Positions 25,776 to 35,351 of a stretch of 64,000 nt of DNA are shown here, one piece after another; within the stretch, counting starts at the first letter, position 1, and each line of letters begins with the position of its first letter. Below the pieces are notes generated by a model that did no database searches, had not been told where the DNA came from, and was given only the letters and a program-made list of their open reading frames with translations. Source of the stretch: Hyphomicrobiales bacterium (lineage in GTDB: Bacteria > Pseudomonadota > Alphaproteobacteria > Rhizobiales > CAJQND01); NCBI GenBank assembly GCA_028285595.1, contig JANQOW010000075.1:62001-126000 (forward strand), given 5' to 3'. The position numbers and the translations under genes are program-made.

Positions 25776-26435
25776 ATGAGTATGAGCGTGCCGACAAGAG
25801 TTCAAATGAACATCAAGCGTCTGTGTGAGATTGATTTCTGGCGCAAGCACCACGCAAACGCGCTTGGCCGGCCGGACAACCTTCACTTTCAGCATTGCTT
25901 CACCGATCTGTTCGACCTGACGCCCTCAGTATATGACGGTGTCGCAATTGTTGACATTGGCTGCGGCCCGCTTGGCTCGCTCGAATGGGCGGACAAGGCT
26001 AAATTGCGAGTAGGTCTTGATCCGCTGGCCGACAAGTACCTGGCGCTTGGCGCGGACAATCACAAAATGTCGTACATCAAGGGAAGTGCAGAACTGGTTC
26101 CCTTTGCTTCCAACAGTTTTGACATTGTCTCTTGCTTCAATGCTCTTGATCATGTGGATGATCCTGAGTGTGCGCTTGGTGAGATGAGCCGCATTTGCCG
26201 ACCCGGGGGCAGAATTCTGCTGATCGTCGAAACGAACCATCCGCCCACGGCCACCGAACCACATACTCTTGCTGTGCCTCAGATACTGGCAAGCGTGGGT
26301 AAAATGGCAAAGGTCGAAAAAGAAATCGTGCTGAAACTGAGAAACGACGGAGACATCTATGCCAGTATCTCGGACCAAAGACTTGAGACCGATCTATCAG
26401 CACAGGGGATCGCTTGCATCTCTTTGAGAGCTTAA
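25776..26435 (+). CDS. Class I SAM-dependent methyltransferase
   Basis: 219 residues with motif I VDIGCGPLGSLEW at about 59-71, the acidic strand-2 end GLDPL, NSFDIVSCFNALDHVDDP (motif II) and CRPGGRILLIVETNH (motif III). This is a Methyltransf_11-type small-molecule or sugar methylase. ATG 25776 or 25782 are both plausible; the frame is open to 25731. It is divergent from the PqqD operon by about 215 bases, suggesting that it belongs to the same block. Its C-terminus is short compared with many relatives. Confidence 0.88.
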   Translation: MSMSVPTRVQMNIKRLCEIDFWRKHHANALGRPDNLHFQHCFTDLFDLTPSVYDGVAIVDIGCGPLGSLEWADKAKLRVGLDPLADKYLALGADNHKMSYIKGSAELVPFASNSFDIVSCFNALDHVDDPECALGEMSRICRPGGRILLIVETNHPPTATEPHTLAVPQILASVGKMAKVEKEIVLKLRNDGDIYASISDQRLETDLSAQGIACISLRA

Positions 26436-26505
26436 CGACCAAAAGCGCGTCTAGACACCAGGAAGGTCCATTACAGAAGTTGGCTGAAGTCTGAACTCAC
26501 AACTG

Positions 26506-28035
26506 TTAGGTGCCTAGAGCTTCAGGTTTTGCACCCTCGGGCAAGTAGTCGAAGGCCCATTCGCTATAGCCTTGCTCTCCACGATACCAGATAACCTTCT
26601 CGCCGGGCTCCTCATCATGGTTCCACCGGGGTGGCTCGCCTTTCTTGTGGGCTTGATGGATGAAACGGCGCCGCTTCTGGCTGATCAAGATTCGCCGTGT
26701 GATGTCTTCTTCGTCCCAATGGGTCTCCACATCGGCCTGCAGCTCAGCAACCGTCTGGCTATATGTCGGATCGTTCGCAAGGTTCACCAACTCGTCGGGA
26801 TCGTCTTCGACGTTGAAGAGCATCGCCGGATCGGCTGAGGACGCGATGTACTTGTACGGCCCTCGCCGGATCATAAAGATTGGCGCCAGAGCGGCTTCGG
26901 CCAGATATTCGGCGCGGATCGTTCGTTCGGGCTGCCGAGAAGGTTGACCCAAATAGGCGCTCAAATCCTCGCCGGCCAAAGGTTCGATTTCACTTTTCCA
27001 TGTGTCACCCGTGGCCAGTCCACAGAACGTGGGTAACAAATCTACCAGAGACGCCATCTCTGACACTCTCTGCGCACCAATCCCGGGCCCGGATACCATC
27101 AAAGGTATGCGCAGCGACGGCTCGAAGAAGTGCTTCTTGAACCACATCCCGCGCTCGCCAAGGAACTCGCCATGGTCGGCGGTGAATATGATAACCGTGT
27201 TCTGATCTGCGCCGGTCGATGCAAGCACATCCAGCAGTTCCCCGATCATTGCATCAAGGTAGCTGATCGCCCCAAAGTGCGCCCGCCGGGCCCTCAGAAT
27301 ATCTTCGTCTTTGAAAGCATAGTCCAGCATACCGAAGTCACGCAGAATGCGGATCGAATGCGCATCATGCTGCTCTGCCCGCATCGCCGGAACCCGCGGC
27401 AACGGAATGTCCGCGCCCTCATACAAATCCCACCACTCGCGGCGGCACAAATAAGGCTCATGCGGATGAGTGTATGATACCTGGAGGAAGAACGGCCGAT
27501 CGTCCCCGGATCGTGCCATGTCCCACAGGTGCTTTTTCGCCTTGAAGGTCACTTCTTCATCAAAGTCGATCTGAACCGAGCGTTCACAAATGCCCGACAC
27601 CAACACCGATTGGGGATCATTCGTGTCTCGCTTACCTTCCGCCGCCCAGTTTGGCGCCCACGAAAAGTCAGCAGGATAAAGGTCCGCCGTGAGCCTGGAT
27701 TCGAACCCGTGGTATTGGTCGGGCCCAATGAAGTGCATCTTGCCGGACAAGGCTGTCTGGTAGCCGAGATCGCGCAGATAGTGGGCATAAGTCGGTATCT
27801 CGGCCCCCATCTCGGCAGCGTTGTCGAACGCCCCGATTGTCGAGCAAAGCTGGCCGGTGGCCATAGAAAATCTCGACGGTGCACAGAGAGGAAAATTGCA
27901 ATAGGCCGTCTCGAAAACCGCGCCATGTTCTGCCAAGCGATCCAGGTTCGGCGTCTTGACGATCCGATTGCCGTAGGCCGCCAGAGAGTGCGCACAAAGC
28001 TGATCAACCTGAATGAAAAGTATGTTCAATGTCAT
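26506..28035 (-). CDS. Choline-sulfatase-like sulfatase
   Basis: 509-residue arylsulfatase-superfamily enzyme. Cys51-Ala-Pro53-Ser-Arg55 is the formylglycine signature, and Asp11 plus the C-terminal TADHGEF segment supply calcium ligands. The run LSGKMHFIGPDQYHGFE, ADFSWAPNW and the C-terminal region ending with EYLAEAALAP and YIASSADPAMLFN closely match BetC choline-sulfatases. BetC hydrolyses choline-O-sulfate to choline, which feeds glycine betaine synthesis. No signal peptide, so cytoplasmic as BetC is. The usual betIBA partners are absent nearby, so another sulfate ester is possible. Confidence 0.85.
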   Translation of the reverse strand: MTLNILFIQVDQLCAHSLAAYGNRIVKTPNLDRLAEHGAVFETAYCNFPLCAPSRFSMATGQLCSTIGAFDNAAEMGAEIPTYAHYLRDLGYQTALSGKMHFIGPDQYHGFESRLTADLYPADFSWAPNWAAEGKRDTNDPQSVLVSGICERSVQIDFDEEVTFKAKKHLWDMARSGDDRPFFLQVSYTHPHEPYLCRREWWDLYEGADIPLPRVPAMRAEQHDAHSIRILRDFGMLDYAFKDEDILRARRAHFGAISYLDAMIGELLDVLASTGADQNTVIIFTADHGEFLGERGMWFKKHFFEPSLRIPLMVSGPGIGAQRVSEMASLVDLLPTFCGLATGDTWKSEIEPLAGEDLSAYLGQPSRQPERTIRAEYLAEAALAPIFMIRRGPYKYIASSADPAMLFNVEDDPDELVNLANDPTYSQTVAELQADVETHWDEEDITRRILISQKRRRFIHQAHKKGEPPRWNHDEEPGEKVIWYRGEQGYSEWAFDYLPEGAKPEALGT

Positions 28036-28246
28036 GAGAGTTCTTCACCGCACCATCGCTCATTTCTTCGGGTAACTCGTCAGCGCAACCTTCATACAAA
28101 TTTAGCGCTGTGCCAAGGCTCCCTGAAGCAAACCCATAAACCATAGTCATTGCAGCGCTTTGAACTATACGGCAAACATCCGAGCGATATGAGGCAGGAG
28201 AACATCACCTTAATTGGCCGGCATCAGGTGCTTACCGGAGTGATCA

Positions 28247-29089
28247 CTAACGTGCCATGAGAACGGGGACGTCCATATTTTGCAGCACATGATCCGTGGC
28301 GCCTCCAAAAACGAACTCGCGCAGTCTAGTGTGTCCGTAGCAGCCCATAACAAGCAGGTCGGCGCCAAAATCACTCGCATACTTCAAAAGAGTGTGCCCT
28401 GCGCTCTCCTGCACTGGAACCTGGGCAAGATCGACGTTCAGATCATGCCGGGCAAGCGCTTTCGCCAGCTCACTGCCTAACCTGAGCTCGCTGAGTTGAT
28501 CTATGCGCGTTTCGGCACATACGATGGTGACCTTCTCTGCCTTTGCGGCCTTCAACAAAGGCACAGCATCAAACGCCGCCCGCGCAGCCTCGCGCGTTCC
28601 ATTCCAAGCAATGACAACCGATTTTCCAACCGAACGTGGAGTGTGCTCTCCCGGCACAACGAGCACTGGTCGTCCAGTCCCAATCAGTGCCGTTTCAAAA
28701 GTCATATCGGGCATCACGTAACTGGTTTCCTTGGACGGCTGGCCAACAACGATGAGATCGGCACACTTGCCTCGATCTGCAACAATCTGAGAGATCGTGC
28801 TCCCATCGGAATCTATGTGACACCATTCCCACGTTTGCGTGCCTTTACTGGCCTGTGCTTCAAACAAAGTCTTGATAGCACGAGACCTTTCAGCGTGGCG
28901 CGTGGTTGCTGCCTCAATGATCTCCTCCGGCACTGGAAACCCGATAACAGGGAAATACTTCTTGTTGGGCGCAACGCTGAGACCAATCACATGAGCCCCG
29001 TTCTGCTCCGCCAAAAGCCCTGCGGCAGCGAGCAACTCGGGGGCTTCAGTCTCGTTCCTGAAGTAAGTGAGAATCGTTTTGAAGGCCAT
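28247..29089 (-). CDS. Tandem universal stress protein
   Basis: 280 residues formed of two UspA domains (about 1-140 and 150-280). The C-terminal domain has the ATP-binding pattern MGCYGHTRLREFVFGG; the N-terminal one lacks a clear copy. Cytoplasmic. The start is ATG at 29089 with a very strong AGGAGAAGGAG site. It is divergent from the ABC-FtsX operon by 155 bases. Tandem Usps are typically general stress or redox-responsive proteins. Confidence 0.92.
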   Translation of the reverse strand: MAFKTILTYFRNETEAPELLAAAGLLAEQNGAHVIGLSVAPNKKYFPVIGFPVPEEIIEAATTRHAERSRAIKTLFEAQASKGTQTWEWCHIDSDGSTISQIVADRGKCADLIVVGQPSKETSYVMPDMTFETALIGTGRPVLVVPGEHTPRSVGKSVVIAWNGTREAARAAFDAVPLLKAAKAEKVTIVCAETRIDQLSELRLGSELAKALARHDLNVDLAQVPVQESAGHTLLKYASDFGADLLVMGCYGHTRLREFVFGGATDHVLQNMDVPVLMAR

Positions 29090-29244
29090 CTCCTTCTCCT
29101 AGCGTTGGTTCGGCGACTTTGTGCCAAAGCTGCCTGGCAAGCATTGATGCATATCAAGGGCGCTAAGCGGCCGGGCCTATAGACCATGTGCGTAAGAACC
29201 GGCTGATCGGCAGATTGAAGTGAAATCTCGGCGAGAGCCACACC

Positions 29245-30000
29245 ATGATAACCGCACCCGACCGCGTTTTTTCCAACGACCGACCAGCGTCGGACGGCGT
29301 ACCTGTGTTTGAGATAGACAGCATCTCGAAAGTCTACAGAAGCGGAGAGGTCGAGGTGCATGCCTTGCGCAACGCCAGTGCAAAGCTCTACGAGGCCGAG
29401 CTCACGGTTATGCTTGGGCCCTCAGGCAGCGGAAAATCCACCTTCTTAAACATTGTTGGAGGTCTGGACACAGCAACCACAGGAGACATCCGGTTCCGAG
29501 GTCGCAATCTGAACGGCTTGTCGCCATCAGAGCTTACCCGTTTCCGCCGCGACAAGATCGGTTTCATCTTTCAGTTCTACAACCTCATTCCATCGCTAAC
29601 AGCTCTGGAGAACGTGGAACTGGTCACCGAGATATCGGAAAACCCTATGCGCCCGGAAGAAGCCCTGGAACTGGTTGGGCTTGAGAAGCGCATCGATCAC
29701 TTCCCTGCTCAGTTGTCGGGCGGAGAGCAGCAACGGGTGGCCATTGCCAGAGCGATCGCCAAGAGGCCTGAGGTTCTGTTGTGCGATGAACCCACCGGCG
29801 CGTTGGACTCCAAGACAGGGCTCTACGTGCTGGAAGCGCTGAACAGCGTCAATCAGGAGTACCGCACGTCGATCGCCGTCATTACCCACAATGCCGCAAT
29901 TCGGAAGATGGCCCACCGCGTGTTCTATTTCGCAGACGGCGAGATCGTGCGCACTGAAACCAACGAGAACCGGCAATCTCCTGATGAGATCGAGTGGTGA
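29245..30000 (+). CDS. ABC transporter ATPase, LolD/MacB type
   Basis: 251 residues. Walker [10 protein letters not shown] at 58-66, signature LSGGEQQR near 152, Walker [15 protein letters not shown]. This is the family of mechanotransmission ATPases that drive FtsX-like permeases (LolD, MacB, FtsE). A 30-residue N-terminal extension precedes the domain. Its end overlaps GTG codons before the permease start; an FtsX-type permease and a membrane-fusion protein follow in order. Confidence 0.93.
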   Translation: MITAPDRVFSNDRPASDGVPVFEIDSISKVYRSGEVEVHALRNASAKLYEAELTVMLGPSGSGKSTFLNIVGGLDTATTGDIRFRGRNLNGLSPSELTRFRRDKIGFIFQFYNLIPSLTALENVELVTEISENPMRPEEALELVGLEKRIDHFPAQLSGGEQQRVAIARAIAKRPEVLLCDEPTGALDSKTGLYVLEALNSVNQEYRTSIAVITHNAAIRKMAHRVFYFADGEIVRTETNENRQSPDEIEW

Positions 30001-30002
30001 GC

Positions 30003-32366
30003 ATGTCGGCGCTGGACAAAAAACTACTGCGCGATCTGCGACGGCTTTGGGTACAGACCCTGGCCATCGCTCTGGTTCTAGCCTGCGGTGTGGCCACCTT
30101 AATCTTGGCCGTGGGGTCTTACCGCTCGTTGGAGGAAACCCGCGCCGCCTATTACGAGCGTTACCGGTTCGCCCACCTGTTCGCGACTGCTACGCGGGCA
30201 CCGGAACGACTGGAGGATGAAGTACGGCGCTTGCCGGGCGTCGCTGCCGCTGAGGCCCGCATTCAAGAATCTGCAATATTGGATGTGCCAGGCATGCCCG
30301 AACCGGCATCTGGTTTCGTCATTTCTCTGCCGGATGTAGGCGCCTCGACGCTCAATCGGCTTTATCTCAAGAGTGGCCGCCTTCCGAGCAGCACTCGTGT
30401 GGGTGAAATAGCTGTCACATATGGCTTTGCAAGCGCGCATTCATTGACGCCTGGCTCAAGCCTATCGGCAATCATCCATGGGAAGAGACGGGCCCTGAAG
30501 ATTGTGGGCATCGTCCAGTCGCCGGAGTTTGTTTATGCGCTGGGTCCGGGGGAATTGGTGCCGGACGACCGCCGTTTTGCCGTGATGTGGATGAGCAAGC
30601 GGGAACTGGAGGCGATTACGGACCGGAAAGGCGCGTTCAACAATCTTTCCATACTGTTGCTCCGGAACGCCAGACCGGAACCGATCAAAAAAAGCGTCGA
30701 TGCACTGTTGCGGCCGTTTGGGGGGACCGGAGCTTATGAACGGCGTGACCAGATTTCTCATGCTTTTCTGGACGGTGAACTGGATCAGCTTGCAGCCATG
30801 GCACGCGTTATTCCCCCGGTGTTTCTTTTCGTGTCTGCGTTCCTGATCAACATGATCCTGTCGCGTCTGGTCGCCTTGGAGCGAGAGCAGATCGGATTGC
30901 TGAAAGCGCTCGGTTACACCAATTGGACCATCGCGTGGCATTACATCAAATTCGTGCTGACCATTACGTTAGTCGGCTGTCTCATCGGTGCGGCTGCGGG
31001 CACTTGGCTGGGACGGGGCATGACCGAGCTCTATGGAGCGTTTTTCAGCTTCCCATTCCTGATCTTTACCAGCGATCTTGATGTCTACATCATTGCAGCC
31101 AGCGTCTCGGCCGTAGCAGCGGTCGGCGGAGCGTTAAAGGCTGTTATTGAGGCCGTGCGGCTTGCCCCGGCTGTGGCGATGCGACCACCAGCCCCCACCT
31201 CTTATCGGAAATCCATGGCCGCGCGCTTGGGCCTCACCAGGGTATTCTCACAGCTTTCGGTTATGGCCCTCCGTCATGTGGCCCGTCGGCCCGTGCGTGC
31301 GGGGCTCATGGCGTTCGGTACATCCCTCGCTGTGGCGCTCCTCGTGGCGGCCATGTTCGCCGGACCATCGATCAATTTCATGATCGACACAATTTTCTTC
31401 CAAGCAGATCGCCAGGACGCAACGATCAGCTTCTCGGAGGCGAAGGGCCAAGATGCACTGCTTGCTGTATCCAAGATGCCAGGCGTTTTGACCGCCGAAG
31501 GTTTCAGGAGTGTCGCCGTCCGCATAACCCACGGACAGCGATCCCGACGGCTCGGGATCACCGGCAAAACGGCCGGAGCCCATCTGAGCCGTGTGCTCGA
31601 TCTGGACCTCAATCCGGTGATCGTCCCTCAGCATGGGCTGGCCGTGAGTGAACGGGTCGCGCAGATCCTGAAACTCAAGCGGGGCGACAAGGTGGTTGTC
31701 GATTTATTGGAAGAAGGCGGGCGCACGGTTGAAGTGCATGTAAGTCAAATCATACAAAGCTACTTGGGACTATCGGTGTTCATGGACTTGCGTGCGCTCA
31801 ACCGATTGGTCGGCCAGGGCCCTAGGCTCTCGGGCGCACACGTGGAAGTCGACACGAGCAAGCTTAACCTGCTCTACGCCGCCATAAAGTCCACCCCCGC
31901 TTTGAGTTCGATCGCACTGCAGACCCATTCCCGCAAGAAGTTTCGGGAGACGGTTGAACAGAACATTTTGATTTCAACCACGGTCTACATCATCTTGGCG
32001 GTCATCATTTCCTTTGGCGTGATCTACAACGGCGCGCGAATCCAGTTTTCGGAGCGGGCCCGCGAACTGGCCAGCTTGAGGGTGCTGGGCTTCACACAAA
32101 TGGAAGTCTCAAGGGTTCTCCTGATTGAACTGCTGATCATTATCGCCGCCGCACAGCCTCTTGGTTGGCTCAGCGGCTATGGTTTGACGTGGCTCATCGT
32201 CCAGGGATTTGCCAATGACCAGTTTCGCATCCCGCTTGTGGTGGAGCCCGGCACCTTGGCCACCGCCAGCCTGATCGTATGTTCAACCGCTCTTGTTTCA
32301 GCCTTCATCGTGCACTTACGAGTGGCGCGGCTGGACCTTATCCGCGTTCTCAAAACTAGGGATTAG
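30003..32366 (+). CDS. FtsX-family ABC permease
   Basis: 787 residues. An N-terminal membrane segment (about 15-40) is followed by a periplasmic domain of about 230 residues, three membrane segments (about 265-400), a further segment near 430 and a second periplasmic domain, then three final segments (about 660-775). This two-FtsX-domain architecture is that of LolC/E-like and DevC/YknZ-like export permeases. The start is ATG 30003; two in-frame GTG codons lie just upstream. It likely forms a tripartite complex with the adjoining ATPase and membrane-fusion protein. Confidence 0.9.
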   Translation: MSALDKKLLRDLRRLWVQTLAIALVLACGVATLILAVGSYRSLEETRAAYYERYRFAHLFATATRAPERLEDEVRRLPGVAAAEARIQESAILDVPGMPEPASGFVISLPDVGASTLNRLYLKSGRLPSSTRVGEIAVTYGFASAHSLTPGSSLSAIIHGKRRALKIVGIVQSPEFVYALGPGELVPDDRRFAVMWMSKRELEAITDRKGAFNNLSILLLRNARPEPIKKSVDALLRPFGGTGAYERRDQISHAFLDGELDQLAAMARVIPPVFLFVSAFLINMILSRLVALEREQIGLLKALGYTNWTIAWHYIKFVLTITLVGCLIGAAAGTWLGRGMTELYGAFFSFPFLIFTSDLDVYIIAASVSAVAAVGGALKAVIEAVRLAPAVAMRPPAPTSYRKSMAARLGLTRVFSQLSVMALRHVARRPVRAGLMAFGTSLAVALLVAAMFAGPSINFMIDTIFFQADRQDATISFSEAKGQDALLAVSKMPGVLTAEGFRSVAVRITHGQRSRRLGITGKTAGAHLSRVLDLDLNPVIVPQHGLAVSERVAQILKLKRGDKVVVDLLEEGGRTVEVHVSQIIQSYLGLSVFMDLRALNRLVGQGPRLSGAHVEVDTSKLNLLYAAIKSTPALSSIALQTHSRKKFRETVEQNILISTTVYIILAVIISFGVIYNGARIQFSERARELASLRVLGFTQMEVSRVLLIELLIIIAAAQPLGWLSGYGLTWLIVQGFANDQFRIPLVVEPGTLATASLIVCSTALVSAFIVHLRVARLDLIRVLKTRD

Positions 32367-32370
32367 ACAC

Positions 32371-33579
32371 ATGCTCTTGTTATGGACGAAGAGAGCTCTT
32401 TTGGTTGCAGCGGTGATTGCCGTCGCGCTTGGTGCGTATTTCGCTCTGCAGCCTCGGCCCGTCATGGTGGATCTCGCGCGCATCGATCGCGGACTGATTG
32501 AGTCAACGATTACCGAAGACGCAGTGACACGGATCGAGGATCTGTTTGAAATCTCTGCCCCCATTACAGGCAAACTCGAACGCCTGGAGTTTGAGGTGGG
32601 TGATTTGGTCGAAAAGGGCCAAAAACTTGCATCGGTTCGACCGGTAGACCCCCCAATGCGCGATGCCCGCACGCGCAGAGAACTGGCTGCAGCGATTAAA
32701 GCAGCCCGCGCCGGGGTGACTCTCGGTGAGGCGGAGGTGGCCCGCGCAGAGGCTGCAGTGAGGTTCTCAACCCTCGATCTTGCCAGGCAGGAGCAGTTGG
32801 CCAAGCAAAGAGTTGTCTCCGAGCGTGTGCTGCAACAGGCTGAACTGGAACTGGACACCAAGAATGCTCAACTGCGACAAGCAAAGGCCAACTTGGAATT
32901 CCGCAAACGTGAGCTCGAATCCGCCGAGGCCCGAATGTTGGAACCCACGGCAGTGCTCAGAAGCAGCGACACAGATCAGTGTTGCGTGGACATCCTGGCT
33001 CCCAGTGCCGGAGCCGTATTGAAGCTGTTCACGGAAAGCGAGCAGGTGGTTCAGGCAGGCACAAAGCTCTTGGAAATTGGAGACAGAAGCAAGCTAGAAG
33101 TAGTGGCGGACCTGTTGTCGGAAGATGCAGTGCGGGTCAAAGCCCGCGACTTGGTCTGGATCGAAAACTGGGGTGGTTCAACCCGCTTGGCAGCGAAAGT
33201 CAAACGGATCGACCCGTCCGGCTTTATGAAGGTGTCCGCGCTCGGCATTGAGGAACAGCGGGTCAACACGATCATTACAATTACAGAACCTCGCAAGCAT
33301 TGGCTGCGACTAGGACATGACTTCCGCGTTCATGTGCGCGTGGTTGTTTGGCGAGACAAGTCAGCGCTACGCGTGCCGCTGGCGGCTTTGTTTAGGAGAG
33401 GTAACGCCTGGTCGGTTTTCGTCATGGAAAACGGTGAGTCCGTGCAGCAGAACATCGAAATCGGACACAGAAGTCAAACCCACGCTGAAATTCGAGGCGG
33501 ACTTGAGGAAGGTCAAGCCGTTATCCTGCACCCCAGTGACCGTGTGAGTGACGGTGTTTCCGTTCAAGAAAGAGGCTAG
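32371..33579 (+). CDS. Periplasmic membrane-fusion (HlyD/MacA-type) protein
   Basis: 402 residues from ATG at 32371. A membrane anchor at about 8-28 is followed by a lipoyl half (FEISAPITGKLERLEFEVGDLVEKGQKL), a long coiled-coil hairpin rich in Ala, Glu and Arg (about 105-195), the second lipoyl half (CCVDILAPSAGAVLKLF) and a beta-barrel domain. This links inner-membrane permease to an outer-membrane channel, which is not encoded here. It starts 5 bases after the permease stop. A pair of adjacent Cys residues (DQCCVD) in the second lipoyl part is unusual. Confidence 0.92.
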   Translation: MLLLWTKRALLVAAVIAVALGAYFALQPRPVMVDLARIDRGLIESTITEDAVTRIEDLFEISAPITGKLERLEFEVGDLVEKGQKLASVRPVDPPMRDARTRRELAAAIKAARAGVTLGEAEVARAEAAVRFSTLDLARQEQLAKQRVVSERVLQQAELELDTKNAQLRQAKANLEFRKRELESAEARMLEPTAVLRSSDTDQCCVDILAPSAGAVLKLFTESEQVVQAGTKLLEIGDRSKLEVVADLLSEDAVRVKARDLVWIENWGGSTRLAAKVKRIDPSGFMKVSALGIEEQRVNTIITITEPRKHWLRLGHDFRVHVRVVVWRDKSALRVPLAALFRRGNAWSVFVMENGESVQQNIEIGHRSQTHAEIRGGLEEGQAVILHPSDRVSDGVSVQERG

Positions 33580-34118
33580 AGCCCCGCTTCATTGAACGCC
33601 GGGAAGATTGCTGCCACGCCTTTACCGAAGACGGAACGTTATCGCCTGAACTCAGATGGTGGCCACATACGGCGAGCAGAGCATCGATTTTATGCCTTGC
33701 CAAGTGGTCGCGCGGCAGCTAGCCATTAGGGAATGGAGAAACCTGTTGTACTGCGTGGTTTTGATCTGAGCGCCCACCAACGAATGGCGCAGGAGACGCT
33801 ATACGAGAAAAGCGTCTTACACGCGAAGGTGGAAGTAAAGACCTTCGCAATAGCCCCTTCTTGCAGCAGTAGCCAGCGCCTTTCGCTCAATCATGATCCG
33901 GATTTTAACCGGGAGCATTCCGGCATCATTCTAACAACCGCATTTGCTCGCAATTCCGATCTCGCATTCTCTGGTCGAGCGCGTGGCAGCGATGCGAACG
34001 AGGAGGTCTCTTGCCGCTACTCGGCTGCCCTGGTTTCGCCGTGATAGATACCTTGGATGCAAACAAGAAAAGGCATCCAAGCCCATACCAACTAACCCAT
34101 ATCGGGAGGAAACAATAC
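33580..34118. other. Gene-free stretch upstream of the TRAP operon
   Basis: No convincing coding frame. Several short ORFs exist but have no recognisable motif or ribosome site. The last part holds an inverted repeat at 34052-34081 and a strong GGGAGGA at about 34105-34111, serving the next gene. Confidence 0.6.
34052..34081. promoter_or_regulatory. Perfect inverted repeat in the TRAP operon leader
   Basis: CTTGGATGC (34052-34060) and GCATCCAAG (34073-34081) pair exactly around a 12-base A-rich loop, ending 38 bases before the binding-protein ATG. It could be an operator or a 5' leader hairpin; no U-run follows. Confidence 0.5.
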
Positions 34119-35288
34119 ATGTTGAAGAAAACCCTTTTAACCAGCGCTTTGATTTTGAGCGTGTCGGCGCCGGCTGCACTTGCCGCCGAATTTGAGCTGC
34201 CCAAGCAGCTTGCCTGGACAGCGTATGGAACCGGATCTGCTGGCTACAACCAGTCAGTGGCAATTGGGGCGGCATTACAGGAAGCTACAGGCACGAACCT
34301 GCGCGTCCTGCCCGGCAAGAACGACATTGCCCGGACCGAGCCAGTTCGGCAAGGCAAGGTACAGTTCTCGGCAAACGGCGTCGGAGGGTCGTTCATGGCG
34401 CAGGAAGGCGTCTTCCAATTCGGCGCCAAGAACTGGGGCCCGCAGCCCGTGCGCATTCTCTCGGCAAACAATGGCGGGGCCGTTGGCCTTGCGCTCGCCG
34501 TTGCCGTCGCAGCTTGCGAGAAGGCCGGCAAGCCCAAGTGCGAAGGCTTCAATTACTCCGATCTAAAGGGCATGCGGGTGGCCTGGGTAAAAGGTGCCCC
34601 GGCGCTGAATGTGAACAACCAAGCTTATCTCGCTTATGGCGGACTGACCTGGGACGATGTTGAAAAGGTTGAATTCGGCGGTTTCGGCGCATCGTGGAAG
34701 GGCATGATCGACGGTTCGGTTGACGCTGCTTTCGCCTCTACAAACTCTGGCCGGGCCTATGAAGCCGCATCGGGTCCTCGCGGCGTCTATTGGCCGCCCA
34801 TCGATCCAGCCAATGCTGAGGGGCTGAAGCGGATGAAAGCCGTCGCCCCCTTCTTCACCCCAATGACGGCGAGCGTCGGTGCCACTATCGATGGCACGTC
34901 CGGGGCGCCCACGGCGGGGTACGCCTATCCGGTCCTCATGACCATGGCAAAGCAAGATGCAGACCTCGTCTACAACATGACCAAAGCCATGTACAAAACC
35001 TTCGATGGCTACAAGGGCAAAGCCCCGGGCATCAATGGTTGGGCGCTGGACAAACAGAATTACAAATGGGTCGCGCCGTATCATGATGGTGCCATCAAGT
35101 ACTACAAAGAGATTGGCGCCTGGAATGATGATGCCCAAGCCCACAATGATCGTCTGGTGGCCCGTCAAGCGGCACTGGCCAAAGCCTGGGCAGACCTGAA
35201 AGCCAAGGGCTCGGACAACTGGGAGGCTGATTGGGATGCCGCCCGCCGCAAGGCTCTGGCCGATGGCGGTTTCGAAGTGGTCTTCTGA
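34119..35288 (+). CDS. TAXI-family TRAP transporter solute-binding protein
   Basis: 389 residues. A Sec signal peptide occupies 1-23 (MLKKTLLTSALILSVSAPAA, cleaved after LAA). The mature domain is the TAXI type: TAYGTGSAGYNQSVAIGAAL near 31-50, LRVLPGKNDIARTEPVRQGKVQF, and the SVDAAFASTNSGR ligand region. The start is ATG 34119 with GGGAGGA 8 bases upstream. It feeds the fused permease encoded downstream, driven by ion gradients. Ligand unknown; TAXI members often bind glutamate-like or other small acids. Confidence 0.92.
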   Translation: MLKKTLLTSALILSVSAPAALAAEFELPKQLAWTAYGTGSAGYNQSVAIGAALQEATGTNLRVLPGKNDIARTEPVRQGKVQFSANGVGGSFMAQEGVFQFGAKNWGPQPVRILSANNGGAVGLALAVAVAACEKAGKPKCEGFNYSDLKGMRVAWVKGAPALNVNNQAYLAYGGLTWDDVEKVEFGGFGASWKGMIDGSVDAAFASTNSGRAYEAASGPRGVYWPPIDPANAEGLKRMKAVAPFFTPMTASVGATIDGTSGAPTAGYAYPVLMTMAKQDADLVYNMTKAMYKTFDGYKGKAPGINGWALDKQNYKWVAPYHDGAIKYYKEIGAWNDDAQAHNDRLVARQAALAKAWADLKAKGSDNWEADWDAARRKALADGGFEVVF

Positions 35289-35309
35289 GCCAGAAGGTTA
35301 TGATGGGTC

Positions 35310-35329
35310 GGCCGGGCTTCGGCCCGGCC
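35310..35329 (+). other. C(UUCG)G hairpin between binding protein and permease genes
   Basis: GGCCGGGC (35310-35317) pairs exactly with GCCCGGCC (35322-35329) around a TTCG tetraloop closed by C-G, the extra-stable type. It lies 22 bases after the binding-protein stop and 22 bases before the permease ATG. Such intercistronic hairpins usually protect the upstream mRNA so that binding protein exceeds permease. No U-run. Confidence 0.75.
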
Positions 35330-35351
35330 CCCCCGTTTATGAACCTGTGTC

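Noticed and set aside
33733..34044. 103-codon ORF upstream of the TRAP operon
   Set aside because: No recognisable domain, poor start context, and it runs through the leader containing the inverted repeat.
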